Positions 1 through 11,015 of a stretch of 64,000 nt of DNA are shown in pieces. Within the stretch, counting starts at the first letter, position 1, and every line of letters begins with the position of its first letter. The notes below the pieces were generated by a model. The model made no database searches and was not told where the DNA came from. It saw only the letters and a program-made list of their open reading frames with translations. The position numbers and the translations under genes were made by a program. The stretch is from Channa striata (taxonomy: Eukaryota; Chordata; Actinopteri; Anabantiformes; Channidae): positions 10,791,501 through 10,855,500 of the forward strand of contig CM065184.1 in assembly GCA_033026295.1 (NCBI GenBank). The letters run 5' to 3'.

Positions 1-3000
1 TTTTTTTTATTATTATTTTATGGCAAATTACTCACATTGAAATCATACATGGAACGTTTTGTCTTGTTGTCTATTTGTGTAAGACGGAGGAGCTGCTTGC
101 CCTTATTTGCAGCTCTGGTCTGATAATCATGATCAGAGGTAAGAGAGCAATTTGAGGGAAACACATGTTAGATTGCCACGGTGGAACATTACACTGGTGC
201 TCAGTGTGTAGATGAAAGGTTCTTAGCTGCTGACAGTAGAGCAAGCAGGGCCAATAATGAGTCTAAGAAGTAAAATAATTACACGCATCCCACAAACGCT
301 GCCATTCTTCACCTCAATGAACACCCCCTCTGCGGGTCTCTCGCTCGCTCTCGTGCTGTGCTGGATGTGTCCTCACGCAGCCCCGGCAACAAACCGACCC
401 TCTCTTATCAGCTATAAAGGTTTTACAAGTTAATGTTTCGTCGTTTGGAGCGTGCGCCGTTTCCAACCTCTTCCACACCCCAAATACAAAATGACATTCT
501 TTCCTTTCTGTCTCTGTCTCTGTCTTTACACGGCCGTCCTAAAGACACCACTGTGTCAAGCGTCAACCTGGCTGCGGTTTGGTTTTAACAAGCCAATGGG
601 CCATGCAGGCCTTTTTTTCCCCACAGTGGGCTACCGAGTGGAGTCTTTGCCCTCACATGCGTTCAGTTGGGCCTGCTTTACCCACACTATTGATTGCAGG
701 TGATGTTCTGGACTCTGTCCAGCTGACCTCGAAGGGGAGTTAGATACATCATTGTCCGAAGGGGAACCTCTAGAGATCAGACAGAAACAGCACACGTGTT
801 AAGCAGTCTGACTCTGTCCAGCTGCTGCTGGATCTGTCGATAGACGCTTTAGAGTCCTCTACTGTCTCTCTAATACTTATCAGGGAGCTAAAGCTTAACA
901 TTCAGTAATAGTGAAACAGAAAATAGATGCTCTACATACAGGCCCTCATGCTTCAGCTACTGTTTTTTTTTTTTTGAATAGCCATCCATGCACCACACTC
1001 TCTTCAGTGACTTCACCTTTTCCGTCTTCCTGCTAATTAGGAATCTTAATGTGCAATCATGTTAACATTGGGTCTAATTTGTGCACCGTGCATCTTTGTT
1101 TCTTACACACCTCACAGCAATTGATGGATATCCAATGAGACGCAGCGTCCCTGCCAAAGGGAGTAGCTCTGCAGCTTGTGACACATCGCTGAGGCTGGGG
1201 GAAGTACGCCTTAAATTAATTAACATCGGACCTCTTGTAGCTGCTCACTTCTGTAAACAAACATTTTAATATGCAGTAATTAATTAAATCTGCCAAGCTA
1301 CTCTGCCCCTCCCATAGATCTTCCTTCACTCTTACTTTCTCCATCTTGTTAAAGAGTTTATTATGTGCTGCATGAGATGAGGAGTAAATTTGCAAATGTG
1401 TCCAGAATTATTTCTGTCTAATTTTCTTACTGCATCCAAATGTGTAATATGATAAGTCTGGCCTCTAACTCCCTCCCAGAATTCACATATATGTTGTAAG
1501 ATAGAAGGCAGAAAGGCAAGAAAATAATTAATATTGTAATTTTGAAAGATATCTAACATTATTATACAAACAATAAATTAACTTCACTGCAATAAGATGA
1601 AACAATCAGAGAAAAGTTCATTCTATAAATAATCAAACAACCATTGAGTTGAATCTGCGTGACTACATGAAAATAGAACTGTGCCAAACATTGAGGAGTA
1701 AAGATTTATTTGGCAAGATTTCTTATTCAAGATAAATAAATTCAAACACTTCAATAAATCCCCCAAATTATCTACAGTGGATAGTTTTGCATTTATCAGA
1801 GATGCAAAATAAATAAAGAAAGGAAGAAAGATTGCATGAGTTTATGGAAATCCACATCAGCAGGGAATGGTTGCAGACTCAAGGGGCATCACTGTACAGG
1901 TAAGCAGCTTTTGGAGGGTTCATGTAAATCCTAAAGTCCAAAAGTCAATTACTGGGGCATCTCAAGCGTGTGTTACTGAAAGACTCTGATGTTTTATTGA
2001 AGAGAGGCTTTAATTCATGGGGCTTCTCAGCTCCCTTTCATGCAGCTTGGAGAGGGAGAGCAAGGCACCTCCTTCAGATGGCCAGTGTCATATATCACAC
2101 ACACACACATGCACAGAGAAAGAGAGAGAGCGAGAACACACACTAATGCCCAAAAACAACTCTCAGGTGGTCTGCTTCACTCCACTGACCAGACCATTAC
2201 CCCCTACACACACACACACACAACCCTCTCAGTTCAGACCACACAGGCTAAACAAGAAATTCTAACTCATCCATGCAGCATTGTGTGCTCTTTCTGTGCA
2301 CAATTGTCAACATTTCAAACAAGCCAGTGACAAATTTTAATTACACAAAACCCATTCTTATTGTAACCAGACACAGTTTGACGCTCACCTTCGCTGCTGC
2401 ATTGCATGGCCTTGAGATCTGACTAAAGTGCTCTATTTCGATGTCATCCACAACAGCTCAGCAGCTCGTTCCCTCACAGCTGGTTTGATAGTTTGGGAAG
2501 GTGGGAGTTACCGTATTATAATGTCATTCCTGTCTGCTGATCACAGTGCGCCTCTGTGCTTTATTCCCACTGGAATATTAATAAACAAATACGCTTTGCG
2601 GGCTGACACAGTGCCATCACAAGAATGAGTCCTCTGTCTCTAATGTCTCCACAGCTGGAATTAAGGCTCATGGTGGCATTGCCCAGAGTGAGGCAAGCAG
2701 ACAGCTTATTTTTCCACTGTGATTAGCCAAACTGTGCCGCTCATATACAAATGGAAATGGGATGTGCATGAGTGTCCCCCTCTCCTTACCCTCTCTCTCC
2801 CATCTGTCAAGACAATAGATTTTAATCTTTAATCCATGAGCAGCCATTGAATACTGGGGAATTACAAATTACAGATGTTTTACTGTGTTTTTTTTTTTCT
2901 TCCTCAACACCTCCTGCCCGCTGTCTGTCTCCCTGTTCAGGCCCCTCAGCTACCTACTCCACACACAAAGGTGTTCACACTTGCCACAAACAAATGTGTA

Positions 3001-3687
3001 GAAAACACAGAGAGAAAGACAGACACACACACACACACACACAAAGACACGTGTGCGCACATTACACACTCTCATCCGGTGCCATCATGGTACCATATGA
3101 CACTGTCATCATTTGGTAATTAAACCCTTGCTGGCTTTAAATATGAAAAGCTGGCAAGAGTTGATGATGATGATACTGGCTGTCGCTCAGCCCAGATTTC
3201 CAGCAAACCATCCAGACACCAGACAGGAAACATATTGTCCCATTGTTGTCTTAGTTTGCCCACTCATTTCCCTTCATGGGAAAATAAATGTGATACAAAT
3301 TATGAGTGTTCACCAATATAATGTAATATTAATACAATGGCGTATGTAACAATAATAGACGTGTAAGTATTTGCATGTTGGACTGTGATGTGCTGATGTG
3401 ATAAATGAGGGCCAAAGCCTGGTGCATAGAGTTACAGTGGCCTCCAAGTGAGGAGAGGGAGATGGTGCCAGGGAGACACGGGGAGGCATGAAGGGTGAAG
3501 GAGGAGTTTTATTTAATGTTCAGCCCATGAACAAGTGGGACACTATTTTTAAAAAAGGAGAGAGGAGGGGTGGAGGTGGGAGTTTGAGGATGAAGGGGGG
3601 AAGTGCAGGTGAGAACTTTGGCTGTCCGTTGAGAGGAGACAGGAAGAGAGGGTTTGCAGATACATACTTCAACATTAACCTGACCCA

Positions 3688-3727
<40 letters not shown>

Positions 3728-5623
3728 CCTTCCTTTCAGCCCCTGGCAATCTTGAACAGAGTAGATGCCATTGACCAGTCTAATGGACTATGCCATAAGA
3801 TCTCCCTCCCACCCCTCCCCGCAACGCCATCCGACCAAAATCACTCCTCTCCCTCAATTTTCAATCTTCCTCTCCTGCAGACTCCGGTCATAACCCATAA
3901 ATGTGTTGTGTGGCTCTGAGAAGATCTTAGGTTCCATTACTGACAGCCCACACAGCTTTGTGGCCATTTAAGCTTCTCCATTTGGGTTCCTCCCTTTGAA
4001 TGTTCCTGCAGACCTCCAATGTGTCGCCTGAACATACAGAGGAAAAAAAACTTATTAAGATCATTATTACCAAGACAGACTGAGCACTCGCTGTAGTAAA
4101 TGCAATTTTAATATGCACAGAAACACTGTAAAAACTGAATCGTGTGTTCAATTGTGTGTGCAAGTGTGTGTGTGTGTACTGGCCTTACAGTATGTTTAGC
4201 AAAAATTCTTATTTTTGTTGTTATTATGTAGAGCTTTACACAAGAAGTAGCTTCATTAAAAGTGATTTAGTATAAACATATTATAGTTATAATATTACCT
4301 ACTGTAATTAATTTTTAAAAAATGCAAGTCACAATAAATTTCAACATCATTTCTGTATTTAACTATATTTGTTTGCCAGTCACATTATAGTGAAATAATA
4401 TGCTTTACAAGACTACACGTCTTAATGGCTAAAACAGACAATAATGTGCACCTGTCACGAAGACGCAATGTTTTAAAAAGCAGACAGCACCCAGTTGGAA
4501 AATGGGCTAGTGTTTGAATGATACTTCAAGTAAGAAGCACAAGCTGAGTATCTTAGATATAAAGCGTTCCATAATATCCATTACTGGTCCTTGGTCCAGT
4601 GGCAGTGTTATTGCCTTTACTGAACTTCAAGCGCTGTAAAGTGTCTTATAATACAAAATGTTTGTTAAATAGCCGATAGAGAAGCTATAATCTTCTAATG
4701 TTGAATTTTATAGCTTTACCACGCTCTGTCGTTCTTGTGGATATTGTAATATTGCATTTTTACCGGTTATTCATCTGTTAATGTTCCAGTTACTAAGTTT
4801 TATATTCTCCCTTATACTTTTTTGTATTCCCCCACACTGTTAAACACACAGAGAAAGTTTCCTCTGTGAAGTGTATGTACCTGTGTGATGTCTGAGTAAA
4901 TCTCCTGAGAAGAGCACTTTAATATTGCTGTTGTAAAAGGTGTCAAACCATGTTTTATAAGATTATATTCATATGCGGAGCAGCTGAAAAAAAAACTGTG
5001 CTTACATCTTCAACAAAAAATAATAAATTAATTAAAAACAAGAATTAACAGTTGAATCCACAGCTGTATGTTATTTATGCCTTGCCCCCCAACCACCCAC
5101 CCACCTCTCTTTAGGCCTGTGAGAGAGGGAGAAAGACAGACAGACAGACAGACAGAGCTGTTTACCAGCTTCAGTGTCACAGTAGCTTCATAACCACACA
5201 CAAAAGCATCAAAATGAATGAACTATTTGTTTCTCTGTGTTGCCAATATTTATGAAAAGGAGAAAATGCAGGTATCTAAACTCACCATCTGCACACTGTT
5301 TATTTCCATCTACAAAAATGTCCTAGAGTAACACTGTGAGAATTCCAACCTGAGTTTAGGTTTGGGCAAAACTCCTCAACCATGCAACTCAATTTAAATA
5401 ATGCAAATTAACTCTGGTCTACAAAATGTTAAACAAATTAAATAACTAGTGACTGTTTAAATTGTGGTGTTTTTAAAATGCATATCTATGTTGAGACTCT
5501 GTTTGCACCGTTTGCAAACTAAAATACCCTTGTAGGTTTTTGCAGTTCCCCCTTAATTCAGCACCTGCAATGCTCTGTGTTCTTTGATTTCTATTTTTTT
5601 TCCCCCCTTTATCAATTCCTAGG
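1..5623. other. Upstream non-coding region of pax2a
   Basis: No reading frame here resembles a known protein, and the short open frames come mostly from low-complexity sequence. The stretch holds CA-type repeats near 2097-2110, 2206-2222, 3023-3042 and 3689-3725, a GACA-type tract near 5133-5156, and AT-rich DNA between 4200 and 5050. Two perfect POU octamer matches occur at 3369-3376 (+) and 5401-5408 (-). From the literature as I remember it, several kb upstream of zebrafish pax2a drive midbrain-hindbrain boundary expression, so enhancers are plausible here, but none can be delimited from one sequence. Confidence 0.6.
3689..3725. repeat. (CA)n microsatellite
   Basis: About 18 uninterrupted CA dinucleotides upstream of the gene. 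It creates spurious Thr/His-rich and Cys/Val-rich open frames on the two strands. Confidence 0.95.
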
Positions 5624-5806
5624 TCATTGGAGCAGAGTTGCTTCCTCTTTTTGTTGTCGCCTAAACCGTTTAGTTTTGGATGATCGGTCAAAGATTCGGA
5701 CGAACAGCGGGGAGAAGCACGACGCCCAGCCGGGGAGGGAGCGCAGGAGGCCGGACAGATCTACTGGGCTGCATCGGGGAGACGCACCATTAGACACGGG
5801 AGAGCC
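5624..5806 (+). promoter_or_regulatory. pax2a: Distal first-exon 5'UTR / distal promoter region of pax2a
   Basis: This CpG-rich stretch sits immediately before a good translation start and contrasts sharply with its AT-rich surroundings. A strong-looking 3' splice site (T/C-rich tract ending cctag at about 5618-5622) precedes it, so the segment may be a second 5' exon fed by an unseen upstream non-coding exon, or it may contain the transcription start itself. An upstream open reading frame runs from an ATG at 5680 to a stop at 5791-5793, ending 13 nt before the main ATG, so translation of this leader may be damped. The boundaries are inferred. Confidence 0.5.
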
Positions 5807-5831
5807 ATGGCTCACAGCGCTGGTCGATCAG
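5807..5831 (+). CDS. pax2a: Alternative distal coding exon 1 of pax2a (MAHSAGRS)
   Basis: An ATG in a favourable context (agagccATGG) opens eight codons reading MAHSAGRS plus one base, directly followed by the consensus donor gtaagg at 5832. The phase is 1, exactly that of the proximal exon 1, so splicing to exon 2 at 11,245 gives MAHSAGRSGHGGVNQ and enters the paired domain cleanly. Remembered family knowledge supports this: human PAX8 begins with a short leader ending RSGHGG, and Pax5 uses a distal exon 1A and a proximal exon 1B with different short N-termini. I infer that this is the equivalent distal exon. The proximal exon 1 would be skipped, because it carries no acceptor-linked coding start. 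No transcript evidence is available here. Confidence 0.62.
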
Positions 5832-6055
5832 GTAAGGATTTCTCCCTCTGCCTCATACTAATGTCACTGTTTGTTTGCAGGTATGTTAGTTGTGCTGTGT
5901 GGACGCTGCAACTCGGATCATATGTCGGGATTTTTATCTAAATATTTTATTTTTAAAAATCAACCAAAGCGTGGCGCATTTTTTTCCTTTCCATATTTTC
6001 CAATGACTCCTCTTTTTTCTTATATAATGTCAGATATTACAATTGTATTGTATTG

Positions 6056-6060
6056 TATTA

Positions 6061-6141
<81 letters not shown>

Positions 6142-6146
6142 TATTG
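6056..6146. repeat. (TTA)n microsatellite
   Basis: About 30 TTA/ATT units over 90 nt, nearly perfect, with one interruption near the 3' end. It produces a spurious poly-Leu frame. Confidence 0.95.
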
Positions 6147-7910
6147 CTGTTAAACTGCACCTTTGTGTCTTGGGTTGTAATTGAAAACATAGATCATAAT
6201 CTAATTCACCTCTCAATTTTGGGTTTAGATGAGAAGATCAATAGAAAACTGTTGTAATGATCTAATTAATTATGGCAAAATTAAAAGCAAGTACAAAATC
6301 AATCTGTGATGGTGTCGAGGATAGACTCAAATTGATATCCATCTGCTCCCGTTATAAAGCACATGAATAAGCAATCTAAGGACGCAGCTGATATCCTGCA
6401 GTTTGGCATAGCCTACCCATATGGCTGTGGGTGTCAGGAGACACCAAATCATTGTGGGATGTTGCCAGTGACTCCAGATATGATGTTGATGTTTGGGCTA
6501 ATAGGGAAAAATAGATCCCAGGGAAATGTGTACAGAATTACAGTGTTGAGGTGTTCGATATGCCACGAAACAGAAATTGGAGTCTGAGTCTATTATTAGG
6601 TGCACAATGTTTAGCAGGTGAGTTTTATCAGAACTGACTTGCGTTTTTGTTGTAATAATACCGTCGTTTTAATGAATGGAGTTTATATTTTTAAGTGGTG
6701 CAAATGAAGAATATGTTATAGGTGGTAATTATCACATTTTATGCTTATACATTTGAAAATAAGCCCACTTTTAAATGAAAGTTATTTGTTTACATACTTA
6801 ACAAGCTTTGCACTTAAACTTGCAGTGGGCTTCAGCATAACCTTCCTGTTAAGCTGGGGTCCTGGGACCAGGGTCCTCAAAATATTAAGTCTAGTAATAA
6901 GTCTGAAACATGAGAGACATTAAATTCCAGATTTTTTCTATGTCACGCTCTTATTGCAGCCTCCAATGAGGTCTAATAAATATCACAATATGTTATAGTT
7001 TTTTGAAAGTCAGCGATCCTGAGACCCAAACTTAAAAATGTTGGCGGACCCCTGCGTCGCTCCCATCACACAGAAACGACACGTGGAGCAGAATAAAAAC
7101 ACTAATATCGATTGCTGACGTGAGCGCGCGTTACAGGCCATATGTTTCAAAAAACGGAAGAAAAGCATTTGTTTTGTCCTCGGAGAAAAATCTCCTCCCC
7201 TCCCTCTCTCTCTCTCTCTCTCCCTCCTCTGTCTTTCCACTTCAATATTCTTATTAAAAACCAATAACATTAATTTAATATTATCATCAATATTATTGTT
7301 ACTGTTATTAGTGGTAGTAGCAATTGAAGAAACTTATAATGGAAACTGTTGAGGGAAAAATAGTCCAGAAGAGATGTCCATAACATTTATTGTGCACTAT
7401 TTAACCTCTGCTGGTATCAATAAAACACTGGAAATCCGGAACGTTTTTGTAATTGTTTGAAGTGTCTATAATATATTTAAATCAACTCTTCTTACGCTGC
7501 GTGACAACTGTGCAGACGCGTTTTATTGTATAATGCAGACTAAAAAATCGAAGACAATAATCGCAATAGGTCCTTGGTGACTGGGGTTTTAAAAGAGGTG
7601 AAGTCAGGACTAACAGTTTCTTAATTATCACGCCGTTTGTTTTGCTGTACTGTGACACGGGGACGTCATCGAAGCGGTGCAGGGAGGTACGGGGGGCAAA
7701 TCGGGGTGTTATGGGGGAAATAGCAGCAGCTTTAGGGCAAAAGTGCAGTGACGTGTGAAATTACAGCCCATGGTGCTACATATTGTACCAGAAGCTCCCT
7801 CCAAAAAAAAAAAGCACAACCAAAAAGAGGAATCGTCCTCAAACTTGTCCAGAGGGCAGCTGGACTTCCTGTGCATGAAGACTACAAATACCTTAAAACC
7901 GATGTTGAAG

Positions 7911-7913
7911 TTA

Positions 7914-7954
<41 letters not shown>
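7911..7954. repeat. (TTA)n microsatellite
   Basis: About 14 uninterrupted TTA/ATT units between the two first exons. Confidence 0.95.
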
Positions 7955-9244
7955 GTGTTGTTGATGTTTTAAATATAACACGCCAGCTAACATTCAAATG
8001 GACAGGAGATTGCTGCTTTCTAACGCCATAATAATTCACTCAGTTCTGTATGCAAACCCTGAGCTTTTTTTTTTTTTTTGTAATATATGGACATAAATGT
8101 GACACTGTTTTGCTGGAAAAACTGCAGCTACTTTTGCCAAACGTAACTCAGTTGCATGCAAAAGACGGTGTTGACCTTATGTTACAGCCCATTAAACTGA
8201 GCACTTTTGAAAATCCATGGATCGTCTCTGACTGGATGTTTGTCCCTGTTCTCTCTCAGAACCGAGTTCCACCTGAAGAGTCCAGCAGTGAATGATTCAG
8301 CTACAGTAGGCTCCCCCATCAACCTTTGACCCCGCCAGCCTCAGCAGCATCAGCCCGCCTGCACGGCGGCCTGCGTAACCTACTGTGTGAGCGCCATCTA
8401 CAGGCGCAGCACGCAGACGCTGAGCGGACGGTGTGGTGGAGGTGGAGGAGGTGGAGGAGATGGAGGTGGTGGTGGTGGCCTGATGACTGACTCTCCCTCT
8501 GCAGGCTGCGAGCTCACGTTGCACAGCTCCAGTTTGTACACAAACAACTTACATGAGCTTTTGGTAATAAATAAAAAAAAATCTTGCAAACTGAAGAAGT
8601 GTCTTTGTTATAAAGTGTTTTCTCTGGTTAAATTTAGGAGCTGCAAACTATAAAACAATGCAGAAATAAGTTTGGAGTGAAATGGCTGAAAAAAACAAAA
8701 CGCCTTTAGTAAAATAGAATGGATATAAATGTTGGATATTTCCCCGCATATTTGTGTCACATTTGCAAACAGTTCTGGGGCCATATTGACACTGTAGACT
8801 CTGAACCAGAAGCTCATAAAGTGGGTTACTGATCACGAATACTTAAAATTTCAAAGAATTTGAGAAGATATTGAAAAATTACAAATTAGATTTTTTTCTA
8901 AATGCTGTGTTTTATGCTGTTTATTACGGCCTATCACCAACTCACAGTCCCATCGTGTTCCAACGGGGAGTCCTGAAAACACTGGAGTACATCACAGACC
9001 AGCCTGACAGTGCTTTACCTCTCTTCTACCCCCTGCCTTTAATTTCCTTGATTCTTCACCCCAAAGTCTCATCATTTCCCATTTCGTCTCCCTCCCCTTC
9101 CTGGCTGTCGGATGCAGGGACCTCCTCATTTGAGCTGCAGGTTTTTACGTGGGCGAATCACAAAGTGTTGGAATCTATTGCCTTTGTCTGACAAGTCATC
9201 CATCTCTATGCGAGGGGATCTGTGGGATGGAGGTAGGAGGGGTG

Positions 9245-9275
9245 GGTGTGTGTGAGTGTGTGTGTGTGTGTGTGG
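9245..9275. repeat. (GT)n microsatellite
   Basis: GT dinucleotides with one GA interruption, just upstream of the CpG-rich proximal promoter block. Confidence 0.9.
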
Positions 9276-9399
9276 GGTGATCCGTGGGACTGCAGCTTTT
9301 AGAAACAGACACACAAGCAGAGGGGTTTCATTCTCAGCCCAAAGCTTCGCTCAGGCACAGCCCATTCTGGAGGAGAGGGGGACGCACAGCTCTGTACTT

Positions 9400-9868
9400 C
9401 GCCTTGTCCATGTTGTTGTCATCTCCGCCCCCCATCTGATCAGACCACTGAGCCCAGCGGTCCTCCACGCCGTCCGAGGAGCGGGATTTTTCGGCCACAC
9501 ATTTCCGAGCGGACCCGTGGAGAACTTGCAGCACTTCCTCGTTTTGCTCACGATGTCCTTTGAACACAAGCAGTGAGTCGCTTTGAGCCGATGTTGCTGC
9601 GGCCGGTGCGCTGTGCACACGCGTGGGTCACGCTCTGCACCTGACAGCCCCTCTGCAGACTTCCGAGCTCACACTTTCACGGGAGGAAAAACTTAGAATC
9701 GCCCCCAACAAGTTATTCGCTGCTGCAGCCTGCGGACTCTGGCCACACGGACTGTTTACGCCAACACATAAATCCTTTTGTGTGTTTTATTTTTTATTTC
9801 ATTTCAAGCTGCATCACCGAGGCGAAACGGCGACCTCAGTCGATTACCTTTCTTTCCTTTGCTATCCC
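9400..9868 (+). promoter_or_regulatory. pax2a: CpG-rich proximal promoter and 5'UTR of pax2a
   Basis: CpG dinucleotides are dense between about 9420 and 9720, unlike the AT-rich flanks, which is typical of a vertebrate CpG-type promoter. The reading frame of the proximal ATG stays open for about 80 codons upstream but has no in-frame ATG, so the start at 9869 stands. A GTCACGC element at 9631-9637 matches a half-site of the Pax2/5/8 paired-domain consensus and could be autoregulatory, but the other half does not match well. The transcription start cannot be fixed from sequence; I see no convincing TATA box. Confidence 0.5.
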
Positions 9869-9911
9869 ATGGATATCCACTGCAAGGCAGACCCCTTCTC
9901 AGCGATGCACC
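9869..9911 (+). CDS. pax2a: pax2a proximal coding exon 1
   Basis: The exon encodes MDIHCKADPFSAMH plus the first base of an Arg codon, then the donor gtgagt at 9912 (phase 1). Joined to exon 2 it reads MDIHCKADPFSAMHRHGG, the characteristic Pax2 N-terminus; Pax5 exon 1B is similar. The ATG is followed by G in the +4 position. A 22-nt poly-A tract (9939-9960) begins 28 nt inside the intron. Confidence 0.93.
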
Positions 9912-10976
9912 GTGAGTATAGTGAATTAGTTTACAGACAAAAAAAAAAAAAAAAAAAAAATCATCTGTGTTTTCATTCAATTTATGCACAACTTATGCCC
10001 AAAGCGTAATAATGGCCGCGGTGTAATTCAGGCAAAAGAGTGAAGTTAAAAATAACAAAATGTGCTCGTTCACATATTTTTCATTTTCAGTCATTCAGTC
10101 AGTTGAGGCTTATTATTTACCAGCGCTTTACTAATTTGAATTCCAACACAACTGTGATTTTAAATAATTCAAAGGGAATTAGTTACGTTAATTCTGATAC
10201 TAATAAAATAAAAATAAGACGCAGAGAAAACAGTGACCTGGCTTTTAAATGTTTAGAAAATATTTCTAGTTAAGTGCACATGATGGGGTGGTGAGTTTTT
10301 ATTTTTCAGTAGTTTGTTGTATAAAAGAGCAGGATTCAAAACTTGTGAATTTACTGCTGGGTGAAAAAGTAAGACAGTAGACAATCCTGAATTTAAATAC
10401 AAGGCTTTTATTACCTGTCAAATGACAGATAGTTTAGGAAGACAAGAGGACGTTGTGTGTAAATGGATGTAAATTGTATTTATCATATCTCACATTAGAT
10501 GGTAAAGAATGAAACTGACGTTAAACACTGGAGCAGTGGCAGCAACTGCTCATTTTCCTCATGTTTTTTCTCCATACGATATGCGTAAAGAAGAGCCAGA
10601 GCGTGTTTAAATTATTTATTCTTCCCCATTCGCACCATCCGCGTTTGTAATATGAGTTATCAAAGCTCATTTTAATTATTTACAGTAATTGTGCAAAGAA
10701 AATTAAACAGGTTGAAACATTATATCGGCGACATGTGTTAGGCTGCAGTGGAAGAGATGCTCTTGGAAAATGTTGCTTAACCAGGCCAGTGAACAGGGAG
10801 AAGAGTTACTGCAGTTTTTTTATTTATTTATTTTTCTCTATGCTGTAGTTCCAAAAGATCCAGAGAGGCTTTTTATATTTTAATATTTTTTCTTACTCTA
10901 TTTGGAAACGTTTCTATTAATTGGCTGTGTTTAAAAGCAGTATTTTACCTTTTCTCTTTTTACTCTTTGTAGCGCC

Positions 10977-11015
<39 letters not shown>

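Larger units (their letters stand above)
5832..9399. other. Non-coding interval between the distal and proximal first exons
   Basis: This would be intron for the distal transcript and promoter-proximal DNA for the proximal one. It contains two TTA microsatellites (6056-6146 and 7911-7954), a CT run near 7204-7223, a GGT/GGA-rich tract near 8429-8480 and a GT repeat at 9245-9275. Two short CpG-containing patches (about 7020-7140 and 7630-7720) are free of simple repeats. A GTCACGC motif, the half-site type bound by Pax2/5/8 paired domains, lies at 6942-6948. I find no coding exon. Confidence 0.55.

Noticed and set aside
3488..3919. 143-codon + strand frame
   Set aside because: Crosses a CA microsatellite and a G-rich patch; the translation is low-complexity and matches nothing.
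5871..6257. 128-codon + strand frame with a long Leu run
   Set aside because: The Leu run is the translation of the TTA microsatellite.
9623..9868. In-frame N-terminal extension of the proximal exon 1
   Set aside because: The frame is open but contains no ATG; it begins at GTG. The Pax2 N-terminus at 9869 matches the family, so no extension is called.
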